Shown in pieces: positions 6,833 through 14,822 of a stretch of DNA of 24,138 nt. The stretch spans positions 1 to 24,138 of the IMG/VR virus record IMGVR_UViG_3300006990_000157. One strand, written 5' to 3'. The notes beneath the pieces were generated by a model. The model ran no database searches, was not told the DNA's origin, and saw only the letters and a program-made list of their open reading frames with translations. The first letter of the stretch is position 1. Every line of letters starts with the position of its first letter. A program made the translations under genes and the position numbers. The stretch is from a virus.

Positions 6833-9592
6833 TTATTTTTTATCTTTCTTTTCTTTAGTAGAAGATACGTCATATTTGTTTTTATTCTCTTTAGCTATAT
6901 CAAGTTTAGTCTGTGCTATACTTTTTTGAGCAGCAATTTTTTCTCTTTCAACTTGCAATCTATTTTTTTCCATTCCTGATTTAGCAACATTTTCTTCACG
7001 CTTAAGATTCATTTGATCTTGATACTTCTGTGATTCTCTGATATCTTTCATAGCATCTTGATAATCAGATTTTTTGTTTTCATTTATATCAACCATTGAT
7101 CCATAACCTGCAGATCTTATTTCTGCTAATAAAACGTCATTCTTTCTGTCTTTATCATTTTCTTCCATTTCAACTTGAAGTTTCATTTGATCTTCTTGTT
7201 GTTTAGCTTGGATTTGTTGCTGTTGCATTTCTTGCTGCTGTTGCATTTCTTGCATTCTTTGTTTTTCAACACGCTCTTGTGAATCTTTTAAGATATCTGT
7301 TACTTCAGCTATTGAGTCAGCTTTAACAATATTACCTAATTCATAAATGCTTGCGCCTGTAGTATTATTTTGTAGTGCCATCTGTTTAAGACTTTCTAAG
7401 ATAGCTCTATGATTTGTTTTAGTTGTAGCAAAAATATTAAAGTCTCTCAGCAATAAATCAGTTCCATTTATTGAAAAGTTAACTTTCTCTGCTTCTGATG
7501 AAATATAACTTAATCTTACACTTGGATTTGTGCTTTGATAATACTGAGCTAAGTCAGTTCTCATTTGATGTACTCTTGGCATTAACTGATCTGAGTGTTG
7601 TACAAAGTACATTTCTGTTTGTGCATATGATTGTTGCATAGCCTGAACTACACCTGTTGCTGTTTGTGCTGATACAGCACCTCCTAGACGCTGTGGGTTA
7701 ATTCCTATTGCATCAAAACATTGTTGTTTAAAATAATTTGCAAGTTGAATTCTAGACATTAATCTACTAGTCTGCTCCATGTTTAGAGTTTGATAGTGAT
7801 TAAAGTTAGTTGCATTCTCAGTATTAGTAATAGATGTATCAAGAGGTAGCATTTGGAAATCTTTCATTGCTACATATGCTTTTGCATAATTGTTCTTGCC
7901 CCAGTCTTCACCCATAGAGTGACGTGGTAAAGCATTCTGATCAAACATTATTACTGTTCCTAATTCATCTATTAGAATGTCAGCAATTTGGTTATTAACC
8001 ATATTATATCCAACTTGATACGCTTTCATTAAATCTACTAATGATGTAGATTTTGTATTTCTGTCTGAAAAAACTCTACCCTCTACAGGGAGTTTGCAAC
8101 CATATAATGTATTGTTTCCTTTAAATTGAAAAGGTATTCTTCCAGGTTTAGTTCTATTAATACCAACGTAAATAGGGTTTATGTTATCACCCATTGTTGA
8201 TCTCCACATTGCTGGTAAATTTGGTCCTATTTTAACACCACCCCATACTTCATTAATCCATATCCATTCTATATGCTCTCCTTGTAAAAGGTTTTCTTTA
8301 GTTTTATTTTTGAATATAGATGTATCATATACAGCTTTCTCAGTTATCTTAAATGTCTCATCTATTATCTCTTGAGTAACAGAACCATCTAATTCTATTT
8401 TGGTTAAGTGACCTATTCTTCTTTGAGTCTTCCAATATATAGTTGATACTCTCATCAGGTTTCCTTCATCCAATGGAGTCATGTCTTCACTCTGATCTAA
8501 TATTTCACTTATAATATCACCACCAGTTGCTGGGTCATTCCAATAATTGCTAGTGTATTGTCTGTATGATAATCCAGGCATTTGAGTATTCCACTCATGG
8601 GATCTTGTAGCATCATAATATGATCCATCATTTTGATATCCATTAACTTGATATTGTGCTGATCTAGCAGGATAAATCTTTTGCAAAGACTTTAATTGTT
8701 TTTCATCCATCAAGTATCCATACTTATCAACAACATCAGATACAGTCATCAAATCTATTTTACCTACGTAATTTGAATCTGATATATATCTTTGATCAGG
8801 TGATTTTTGATAAAATGTTAATACAGGATTCCATAACTCAACATCATAATCATCCTCTAACATACGGAAATGCCAAAACTCTCTATCAGAAATTAGCATA
8901 TCTCTAAAGCCTCTTTCTTCTAACTCCTGCATTTTAAATCTCTCCTCATCTACATTTAATTGATGAGATGCCCATTCTTCAACCATACTTCTATATGACT
9001 TACTAAAAAAGTCTTCTATCTCCGGTAAAGTTTTTAATGTTTCAGGATTAAGTTGTTGCTGTGCTTCTTTAGAACTTGGGTCCATGCCCATTTCTACCAT
9101 CTTTAAAACTAGATTAGTTTCTGCTTCAGCAAGTAGTGTTTCTTCTATTTGAACTCTTTTTTGCTCAAGCATCTCATTATAAGATGTATCATCAACAGCT
9201 CTAAATTGTACTTTAGAATATCTTTTAGCAAACTCACCTGTAAGAACGTTTATTACATTAGGTACAATTGGATAAAACTTTAATTCCAATGCTGATTCAT
9301 TCTCAGCAGTTAAAACATCCATCATATCTTTGTAGTCATTATCTGGCTCTACAATATAATCTGTTTTATCAATAATACCTTTAGCAAGCTTATAGTTTTT
9401 AAGTAAGCGTCTAGAATTGATACGTAAAAATTCTATACCCTGCAATTCAAGCCAATCTAGATTCCATGCAGCCCAATCATCAGTTTTCTTTTTATATGTT
9501 AAAAACTGTGTAGGTTGCGTTAAACTAGAAAATGTTGGTCCACTTTCCGCCTTAGCACCGTTCTTAAGTTGCATTGCATTTAATACTCTCAT
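6833..9592 (-). CDS. Portal protein, crAss-like, 919 aa
   Basis: The product is long for a portal but suits the crAss-like family. Near residues 105-122 is KFYPIVPNVINVLTGEF, a segment I associate with these portals, followed by a large mixed core. The C-terminal quarter is coiled coil: a Gln-rich run (EMQQQQEMQQQQ, about 780-795) and then alternating Lys/Glu helices to a KEKKDKK end. Twelve copies would form the vertex ring through which DNA is packaged. It lies 7 nt downstream of the terminase gene and upstream of the scaffold. The Gln-rich repeats are the only low-complexity part. Confidence 0.8.
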   Translation of the reverse strand: MRVLNAMQLKNGAKAESGPTFSSLTQPTQFLTYKKKTDDWAAWNLDWLELQGIEFLRINSRRLLKNYKLAKGIIDKTDYIVEPDNDYKDMMDVLTAENESALELKFYPIVPNVINVLTGEFAKRYSKVQFRAVDDTSYNEMLEQKRVQIEETLLAEAETNLVLKMVEMGMDPSSKEAQQQLNPETLKTLPEIEDFFSKSYRSMVEEWASHQLNVDEERFKMQELEERGFRDMLISDREFWHFRMLEDDYDVELWNPVLTFYQKSPDQRYISDSNYVGKIDLMTVSDVVDKYGYLMDEKQLKSLQKIYPARSAQYQVNGYQNDGSYYDATRSHEWNTQMPGLSYRQYTSNYWNDPATGGDIISEILDQSEDMTPLDEGNLMRVSTIYWKTQRRIGHLTKIELDGSVTQEIIDETFKITEKAVYDTSIFKNKTKENLLQGEHIEWIWINEVWGGVKIGPNLPAMWRSTMGDNINPIYVGINRTKPGRIPFQFKGNNTLYGCKLPVEGRVFSDRNTKSTSLVDLMKAYQVGYNMVNNQIADILIDELGTVIMFDQNALPRHSMGEDWGKNNYAKAYVAMKDFQMLPLDTSITNTENATNFNHYQTLNMEQTSRLMSRIQLANYFKQQCFDAIGINPQRLGGAVSAQTATGVVQAMQQSYAQTEMYFVQHSDQLMPRVHQMRTDLAQYYQSTNPSVRLSYISSEAEKVNFSINGTDLLLRDFNIFATTKTNHRAILESLKQMALQNNTTGASIYELGNIVKADSIAEVTDILKDSQERVEKQRMQEMQQQQEMQQQQIQAKQQEDQMKLQVEMEENDKDRKNDVLLAEIRSAGYGSMVDINENKKSDYQDAMKDIRESQKYQDQMNLKREENVAKSGMEKNRLQVEREKIAAQKSIAQTKLDIAKENKNKYDVSSTKEKKDKK

Positions 9593-9599
9593 CTAGATT

Positions 9600-11792
9600 C
9601 TATTTAATATTCTTAAAACCTGAGCGTCTTCTATTACCACCTAAGCCAGATCTCCTACGACCTATATTTTTAAACGCACTGGTATACTTTAATTTACTTA
9701 TTTTTTCTGAATTTACCAAAGATTCTCCTTCTGATTCCCGTCTTTTACTATAACCTCTATTTGATTGTTGTATTTTGGCAAAAGCAACAAGTGCACCAAA
9801 CGTAACTAATCTATCCACGTTAAGTCCAGGATAATACGCAGACATTTCTTTAATTAGCATAGGATCTGGTATTCTTTCTACACCCAATGTTTGATTCATC
9901 ACACCACCATCATCATCTAATTCTTCATCTATGACTTCTCTTATAAATTCAATTGCATATGATATTAAATGACTTTTAAATAAAGTACCTGTATTCTTCC
10001 ATCCATACTCTTGATAAACTGTTCTATTAGATCCAAGATCTTTTAAGAAAAGTATTTGTTGTTTAGGTACAAGATATCTTTGTTTTTTTCTAGCAATCAT
10101 ATGTTGAATAAACAATGATATATTGTTCTCAACAATAGTCCATGCATTATACCATTCTATTATTAACTCTAGCCTTTGATGTGTTTTATTTATATCATCA
10201 AATCTTCCACACCATGCTGCAACAATTTTATCTTTTTCTATAAACTGTTCTATATCTCCAGAAACAGTTGTTCTAGTAACTTCAGTAGCATTTTTGTAAA
10301 CATATATACTACATAAAGAATCAGAAGTTGTTGTTTTACCTTCTGACACGGGATCAATAGAAGCATAATATGCTCCAAAGTCTGGTTTTTTCTTAGCAGG
10401 TCTTTCCCACACAACTATAGATCCAGTTTTATCTGTTTGTTTTTTATTAACTGGAAACTCAGATATAGGTAATTTAGTTGTACGTTTTGCTACAATACCA
10501 TCTTGTTCTTTTTCAAGATCTAATAGTTCATAGGAATATTCTTTCTCTTCAATCTTTTTTAATTGTTTTGACAATATACCTTGTGGAAAAACTGATGCTT
10601 TTCTATATGCAAAAGCTTCAGCTATATTTTTTGGTTTCTGAGATATTCTTAATTGAAACTGTTCAGGTCCTAATTCAGACTTCCATCTTGCTCTTTCATT
10701 GTCTATAGCTATAATTGCTTCCTCTATTTCTGAGTTTCCATAAGAATCAATGTATGGAGGCATAGACCATTGCTCTGGTATAAACAAACCAGCCATACCT
10801 ATTGTACCCTCTGCATCCATAAGGTTAGTCTCTACAGCATATATATCATTAGCACTTGGATTGAGTATCATATCCTTCAAGGGATTACATTGTTCCAAAT
10901 CACCAACTGATCCTGCTGCAATAAACATTCCTGTAGTAACCATACCTGAAGACATTGCAGGACGTAGGTACTCATAAGTTTGCATCATTTTTGGTGCTAT
11001 ACCTGCCTCTTCATGAAAGAAGTATGAACATGGTCCACCTACACCAGTTGTTGCATTTTTCTCAAATGATGCCCCTTGTATTTTAGATTTTAAACCACGT
11101 GAAGTTTTTCTGTTTCCTACCTTAACTTCTATCTGCTGTTGCCATAGTAAAACCTTTTCAGGATTACTAGGTCTATACCAAGCTGTATGTTCGTTTAAGA
11201 AGGTTTTGTATTCTTCTAGGAATTTCCAGGAACCTTTATCATTAATATAATCTTTTAATGATGCTCCAATTTTACACGTACTACCTTCTTCAAACCAATA
11301 GGTATTAATTATCTTACCCATATGGAAATAAGAAGAAGCAATCTGACGTTTTTTTAATATTGCTGAATGTTGATTGTTTAGCTCTGCTAATAGTTCATAT
11401 AAAGCCATATGATATTGTGCATCTCTAACTTTAGCAAAACCATATTTTTTTTCTTCTTTATCAAATATTGGTAGAAAATTCAACCACATATAATAATCCC
11501 TAGTTAAATACCAAGTCTTATCTTTATTCTTGTAAATTACACCCTCCCTACATTTGTTCTTCTGATCATCCCAATAAGACATAAAGTCTTTTGATCTAAA
11601 AGGAGAACTACAATATAAACCTTCTTTATTAAATCTTTTAGCCTCTTCATTGAATATATAACTTGTTTCATCAAAGTCATATTCACCTGGCTCTTTGAAT
11701 AAAGAGTATATGTATTCCTGAAAATCAGAATCATTTTCAAACTCTGTTATAGACCAGTTACCTGAATCATATGTAGGTATAGATCTACTCAT
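9600..11792 (-). CDS. terL: Terminase large subunit
   Basis: The 730-aa product carries an ATPase N-terminal domain and an RNase H-like nuclease domain. The Walker A-like motif is KKRQIASSYFHMGK (147-160), where Ala replaces the usual glycine of R-x-x-G-x-S variants. Walker B is YFFHEEAG (257-264), with Glu rather than Asp. Nuclease acidic residues are probably D480 (ASIDP), E554 (VENN) and D659 (NVDRLVTFGA). The tail is Arg-rich (711-730). The motor packages DNA through the portal, encoded next. The ATG at 11792 overlaps the end of the GroES gene by 8 nt, so translational coupling is likely. No small-subunit gene is recognised. Confidence 0.85.
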   Translation of the reverse strand: MSRSIPTYDSGNWSITEFENDSDFQEYIYSLFKEPGEYDFDETSYIFNEEAKRFNKEGLYCSSPFRSKDFMSYWDDQKNKCREGVIYKNKDKTWYLTRDYYMWLNFLPIFDKEEKKYGFAKVRDAQYHMALYELLAELNNQHSAILKKRQIASSYFHMGKIINTYWFEEGSTCKIGASLKDYINDKGSWKFLEEYKTFLNEHTAWYRPSNPEKVLLWQQQIEVKVGNRKTSRGLKSKIQGASFEKNATTGVGGPCSYFFHEEAGIAPKMMQTYEYLRPAMSSGMVTTGMFIAAGSVGDLEQCNPLKDMILNPSANDIYAVETNLMDAEGTIGMAGLFIPEQWSMPPYIDSYGNSEIEEAIIAIDNERARWKSELGPEQFQLRISQKPKNIAEAFAYRKASVFPQGILSKQLKKIEEKEYSYELLDLEKEQDGIVAKRTTKLPISEFPVNKKQTDKTGSIVVWERPAKKKPDFGAYYASIDPVSEGKTTTSDSLCSIYVYKNATEVTRTTVSGDIEQFIEKDKIVAAWCGRFDDINKTHQRLELIIEWYNAWTIVENNISLFIQHMIARKKQRYLVPKQQILFLKDLGSNRTVYQEYGWKNTGTLFKSHLISYAIEFIREVIDEELDDDGGVMNQTLGVERIPDPMLIKEMSAYYPGLNVDRLVTFGALVAFAKIQQSNRGYSKRRESEGESLVNSEKISKLKYTSAFKNIGRRRSGLGGNRRRSGFKNIK

Positions 11793-12063
11793 ATCTTATA
11801 ATTGCAAACACATCACCAGATTGCAATAATAAATGTTCTTTACCATCATGTTCCATTGGAGTTGGCATAGCGTGATCAGCATATTGCACCTCATCACCTA
11901 TTTTAATTTCTGCAACATCAGCACCTACACCAACAACAGTTCCTTTAAACTCTTTCTTTTGTGCTATTTCAGGTATGATTAGACCCGAAGCTGTTTTTGT
12001 TTCTGCTGCTTTTCTTTTTATCAGTAACCTTTTGCCTACTGGAATTACTACTTGTTTTTTCAT
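11785..12063 (-). CDS. Phage co-chaperonin, GroES family
   Basis: The 92-aa product aligns along its length with GroES: an N-terminal GKRLLIKRKAAETK strand (10-23), a mobile-loop region with SGLIIPEI (26-33) in place of the GIVL tripeptide, then KGTVVGVG (40-47), KIGDEV (54-59) and a C-terminal GDVFAII (83-89). It probably caps the host GroEL during folding of phage proteins, as T4 gp31 does for the capsid protein; the client here is unknown. No GroEL gene is in the window. It overlaps the terminase start by 8 nt. A 7-bp hairpin (12097-12120) sits in its leader. Confidence 0.85.
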   Translation of the reverse strand: MKKQVVIPVGKRLLIKRKAAETKTASGLIIPEIAQKKEFKGTVVGVGADVAEIKIGDEVQYADHAMPTPMEHDGKEHLLLQSGDVFAIIRYE

Positions 12064-12096
12064 CTTTGATTTTTATTTGATTATTAATTGGTTCAT

Positions 12097-12120
12097 CCCA
12101 ATAACAAAAAATGTATTGGG
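12097..12120 (-). promoter_or_regulatory. Hairpin in the leader of the GroES gene
   Basis: Perfect arms CCCAATA (12097-12103) and TATTGGG (12114-12120) lie between the stop of the 172-aa gene and the GroES start, about 33 nt before that ATG. On the minus strand the stem is followed by ATGAACC and not a T-run, so it is not an intrinsic terminator. It may be an mRNA processing or stability element. Confidence 0.4.
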
Positions 12121-12128
12121 TTTCTTTT

Positions 12129-12647
12129 TTAGAGTTGATCATAAGCAAGACCCGCACCTCCTCTTACTGAGCTTTCCTGTTCTTGTTTCATATCAGTATA
12201 TGCTCCTTTATAGGATTGTCTTATATTCTCAAATTTAGCTGCTGCATTAATCATAGAGTTCATATTACCATCTCTACCATGTTCTATAGGGGTAACCTCC
12301 ATATAACGTGCAAGTCTGTCTAACATAGCCTTAATACCCACGTAAGCTCTGTATGTAGGAGTTTCATATAGCTTTTTACACATGTCTAACGCATACCTTA
12401 TCTTACCATCTTCTGGAGATTCTTCTAGTTCAATCTCATCTATAATGATATCTTCCTTTTCATGTTCAGGTAAATTAAAAAATGGATTAAGATCTGGATC
12501 AGGACAACTTAAATAGAATATATACTGATATACTTTAATATAACTATCAGGATACTCATCCATAATATTTTTAAGAAACGGCAGTGCATAACAATGCTCT
12601 GTTACAACTAACTTGCTATTTTGTATATCAAATAATTTTACTATCAT
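12129..12647 (-). CDS. Conserved protein upstream of GroES and terminase, 172 aa
   Basis: I do not recognise a domain. The N terminus (MIVKLFDIQNSKLVV) looks like a beta hairpin, an acidic patch follows (EHEKEDIIIDEIELEE, about 62-77), and the C-terminal half is helical. It lies three genes downstream of the nuclease and two upstream of the terminase, so a packaging accessory or small-terminase-like role is possible but unsupported by motif. The start ATG overlaps the stop of the upstream 84-aa gene by 4 nt (ATGA), showing coupled translation. Confidence 0.6.
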   Translation of the reverse strand: MIVKLFDIQNSKLVVTEHCYALPFLKNIMDEYPDSYIKVYQYIFYLSCPDPDLNPFFNLPEHEKEDIIIDEIELEESPEDGKIRYALDMCKKLYETPTYRAYVGIKAMLDRLARYMEVTPIEHGRDGNMNSMINAAAKFENIRQSYKGAYTDMKQEQESSVRGGAGLAYDQL

Positions 12648-12898
12648 ACTTCTTTAGATTTAATTATATCTTCCCATAATTTATTGTAACCAATGACTAA
12701 AATTATTGGTTTACTTTGACCAAATAATAATACTTCAGTGTGTGAGTTTTGAAACTTATTTGTTGCTACGTGAAAGTACTCTTTAAACCATACTATTTTA
12801 TCAAGATCAATACGTATTTTTGTTTCTTCAAATCTAAAATCTGTAGGTACTTTTGATTTTCTGGATTGCACTTCTACTGCTGCTATATATTCTTTCAT
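12644..12898 (-). CDS. Small unknown protein between nuclease and packaging genes
   Basis: The 84-aa product is unrecognised. It has alternating hydrophobic and charged residues that suggest beta strands (KIRIDLDKIVWF, EVLLFGQSKPIILVI) and no Cys pairs or membrane segment. Its first base overlaps the last base of the nuclease gene stop, and its own stop overlaps the next start by 4 nt, so it is embedded in a tightly coupled operon. Being next to the nuclease suggests a partner or small accessory, but nothing in the sequence proves this. Confidence 0.6.
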   Translation of the reverse strand: MKEYIAAVEVQSRKSKVPTDFRFEETKIRIDLDKIVWFKEYFHVATNKFQNSHTEVLLFGQSKPIILVIGYNKLWEDIIKSKEV

Positions 12899-13710
12899 TA
12901 TTGGTTATCTTTTAACCACATCATCAAAGATGTTACTTCATCTTTTAAATATGGGAGTTCATAAATTTTTATATCTTCTAATACAGGCTCACCATTTACA
13001 TGCTCATTTATTGGATATCCATTTTTATCCTCTCCAACTTTCTTAAACTTTACATGTTGAATAATAAGTTTACCTACTTTAAGTTTAGGGTTGTGCTTTT
13101 TAATAATATACGCATAAATACTGAGTTGTAAGTTATAATGATTAAGATTACAATCATCTAAATGATTAACTGGTCTAAACATTTTGTTTGTTATACCCTC
13201 CCAGTTTGTAAATCCTTTCTCTTTTATTTCTTTATTTGTCTTGTAATCCGTAATATTTATTTTACCATTTACAATTTCTACTAAATCAGCTTGACCACAA
13301 ACTCCTAATGATTTTAAATAAACTAAATGTTCAGGATATACACCATCAGAAACCTTTTGTTCTGGTGCTATTTTAGTTCCTTTATTATCTACAATAGGTT
13401 TAATGATAGGAACTTCCACACCTTCTCTACCTATTGTATTTAGATCCAACATATCAGATTCTCTCTGGTTATGATAAAAGTTACCTAGTTTGATTGCTCT
13501 ATCAGTTTCAGCATCCCATGCTGCTATGATTTCCTTTGGGGTCATACCATACCACTTAGATCTTTTATTCTTAGATGATTTCTTTGCTTGACCATCTCTA
13601 TCAAACTTAGGTTTAAATTTACCTACCAAAGAAGTGACACTAGTCCATTTTATTTTTTCTTCAGTTGTGCTTTCATACACATGTCCTTCTTCTATAAATT
13701 TTAGTCCCAT
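12898..13710 (-). CDS. PD-(D/E)XK nuclease, RecB/Cas4-like
   Basis: Starting at the ATG at 13710 the product has 270 aa. The motifs fit a RecB-like PD-(D/E)XK nuclease: LGNFYH with H80, then GQAD (D142), then ITDYKTNK with D155 and K157. A YNLQLSIYAYII segment further on resembles the Q-x-x-x-Y motif of RecB nucleases. Related genes are common in crAss-like phages, and likely act as an exonuclease in recombination, DNA repair or host DNA degradation. An in-frame TTG at 13734 would add 8 residues, but ATG is preferred because the upstream codons overlap a tiny ORF. The stop overlaps the next start by 1 nt. Confidence 0.8.
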   Translation of the reverse strand: MGLKFIEEGHVYESTTEEKIKWTSVTSLVGKFKPKFDRDGQAKKSSKNKRSKWYGMTPKEIIAAWDAETDRAIKLGNFYHNQRESDMLDLNTIGREGVEVPIIKPIVDNKGTKIAPEQKVSDGVYPEHLVYLKSLGVCGQADLVEIVNGKINITDYKTNKEIKEKGFTNWEGITNKMFRPVNHLDDCNLNHYNLQLSIYAYIIKKHNPKLKVGKLIIQHVKFKKVGEDKNGYPINEHVNGEPVLEDIKIYELPYLKDEVTSLMMWLKDNQ

Positions 13711-13717
13711 AGTTATG

Positions 13718-13786
13718 CTATTGTTGTATACCAATAAGAATTTTGTTCACCAATAACAATATTAGTAACATGATCATTGTATACAT
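13718..13786 (-). CDS. Possible 22-aa hydrophobic micro-protein
   Basis: An ATG at 13786 opens a 22-codon frame, MYTMIMLLILLLVNKILIGI plus QQ, ending at TAG (13718-13720). It would be a single transmembrane helix with a Lys in the middle. The frame fits exactly into the gap between the stop of the Cys-rich gene (13789) and the nuclease ATG (13710), with 2-nt and 7-nt spacings. The sequence is short enough to arise by chance, so this is a candidate only. Confidence 0.3.
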   Translation of the reverse strand: MYTMIMLLILLLVNKILIGIQQ

Positions 13787-13788
13787 AG

Positions 13789-14124
13789 TTAATTATTAAG
13801 TTTTTCATCTTCTATTTGTTTATTTATTATTTCTTCTTGCTCTTCTGTTGTGTATGCATCCCAGTATCCTTTAGGACATTCTGAGGATAAAGATCTTAAT
13901 TTAAAACCTAAGCTACATCCACAATCTCCACAACATGGTTGAGTACCTGGTGCAATACATTTGTCCCCTCCAGCATCAAACAAAGAACACTTTACACATA
14001 TTTGAAATCTATCAGTTGCTACTGCTTCAACATGTTCTTTTTTAAAAATACTATTTTTAATACCTTCTGTAATCTTATCAGCATTCTTAAATACATCTAA
14101 ATATTTACTCCATTTACTTTTCAT
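13789..14124 (-). CDS. Cysteine-rich zinc-binding-like protein, 111 aa
   Basis: The centre holds eight cysteines: C43 and C46 (CVKC), C56, then C64, C65, C68 and C70 (CCGDCGC), and C83 (SSECPKGYW). This arrangement, followed by L-x-x-K-L-R-S-L-S-S-E-C-P, resembles a small zinc-binding phage family of unknown role. The N-terminal 30 residues are Lys-rich and helical; the C terminus is acidic. Two structural zinc sites are probable. The start at 14124 overlaps the end of the HU/IHF-like gene by 11 nt. Confidence 0.65.
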   Translation of the reverse strand: MKSKWSKYLDVFKNADKITEGIKNSIFKKEHVEAVATDRFQICVKCSLFDAGGDKCIAPGTQPCCGDCGCSLGFKLRSLSSECPKGYWDAYTTEEQEEIINKQIEDEKLNN

Positions 14125-14470
14125 TTCTAAAGTTCTTTTTTTCTTTAATATCTTTTTGTATTTGATCCATGGCTATTTCCATCTGCTTTATTTTTTTAGA
14201 TACATCTTCACTTTTTGCATATCCATTATAAGTTCTTTTAGCAATGTTACCCAACAAACTCTTGTTTTTAAGTATAGCATTTTCTAACTTTTTTATTCTT
14301 AGTTCAAACGTACCTAATCCTTCCACATAAACTCTAGGAAATGATATATTTGATAATGACTTCCTTACTTTAGAGTAATAAAAAGAAATAAAGTCATCTA
14401 CAACTTGCTCATGTACTCCTACCTCTTCAGCAATACCTTTTTTAAAATCTTTATGAGACTTGGGATACAT
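14114..14470 (-). CDS. HU/IHF-like DNA-binding protein, divergent
   Basis: The 118-aa product has an N-terminal two-helix part (residues 5-40, FKKGIAEEVGVHEQVVDDFI) and then VEGLGTFELR (49-58), matching the G-F/L-G-x-F signature of the HU/IHF fold. The flexible arm with the conserved RPGRNP-type turn is missing; a Lys-rich helix (60-118) takes its place. IHF-subunit-like genes are a known feature of crAss-like phages. A role in DNA bending during replication, packaging or transcription is likely. The start overlaps the upstream winged-helix gene by 20 nt. Confidence 0.7.
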   Translation of the reverse strand: MYPKSHKDFKKGIAEEVGVHEQVVDDFISFYYSKVRKSLSNISFPRVYVEGLGTFELRIKKLENAILKNKSLLGNIAKRTYNGYAKSEDVSKKIKQMEIAMDQIQKDIKEKKNFRNEK

Positions 14471-14822
14471 TGCCTAAGATTTTATAATCAAGTAATACTA
14501 AACCTTCTGACTGAACATTAATATCTTCATTTAAAGAAATTGTTTTTTTATTATTACCATCTTTGATCAGTAATCCCTTTTTCTCTGCCTTTGTTATTGC
14601 ATTTCTAGCTGATTGCGGGCTTTTAAATATATTTTTAGATACTAGGTCCAAGCAAAATTTAGTAAGCTCTACGCCTTTATTCTTTGCTAGTTCACATAAA
14701 AACTTAATATCTGAATTAGATACTATTATATCATTAAAGAAACAGTATGTAAGTATTTGATACTTTATTGATACATTAATACTTACTTTCAATTTTAAAT
14801 CTACTTTATTTACTAACGCCAT
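14451..14822 (-). CDS. Winged-helix DNA-binding protein, 123 aa
   Basis: Residues about 20-95 look like a winged helix-turn-helix: NIFKSPQSARNAITKAEKKG (about 67-86) is a typical recognition helix with turn, followed by LLIKDGNNKKTISL as the wing. No effector domain is visible. A DNA-binding regulator or a structural helper for the HU-like protein are both possible. Its ATG at 14822 overlaps the stop of the amidase gene (TAATG). It is followed directly by the HU-like gene, overlapping 20 nt, so the two are probably made together. Confidence 0.6.
   Translation of the reverse strand: MALVNKVDLKLKVSINVSIKYQILTYCFFNDIIVSNSDIKFLCELAKNKGVELTKFCLDLVSKNIFKSPQSARNAITKAEKKGLLIKDGNNKKTISLNEDINVQSEGLVLLDYKILGNVSQVS

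Noticed and set aside
7190-7262. Gln-rich repeat in the portal as a separate repeat element
   Set aside because: It stays in frame and encodes part of the C-terminal coiled coil; no sign of mobile or expanded DNA.
13711-13734. TTG start for the nuclease at 13734
   Set aside because: The ATG at 13710 gives a full domain, and the longer form would overlap the possible micro-protein.
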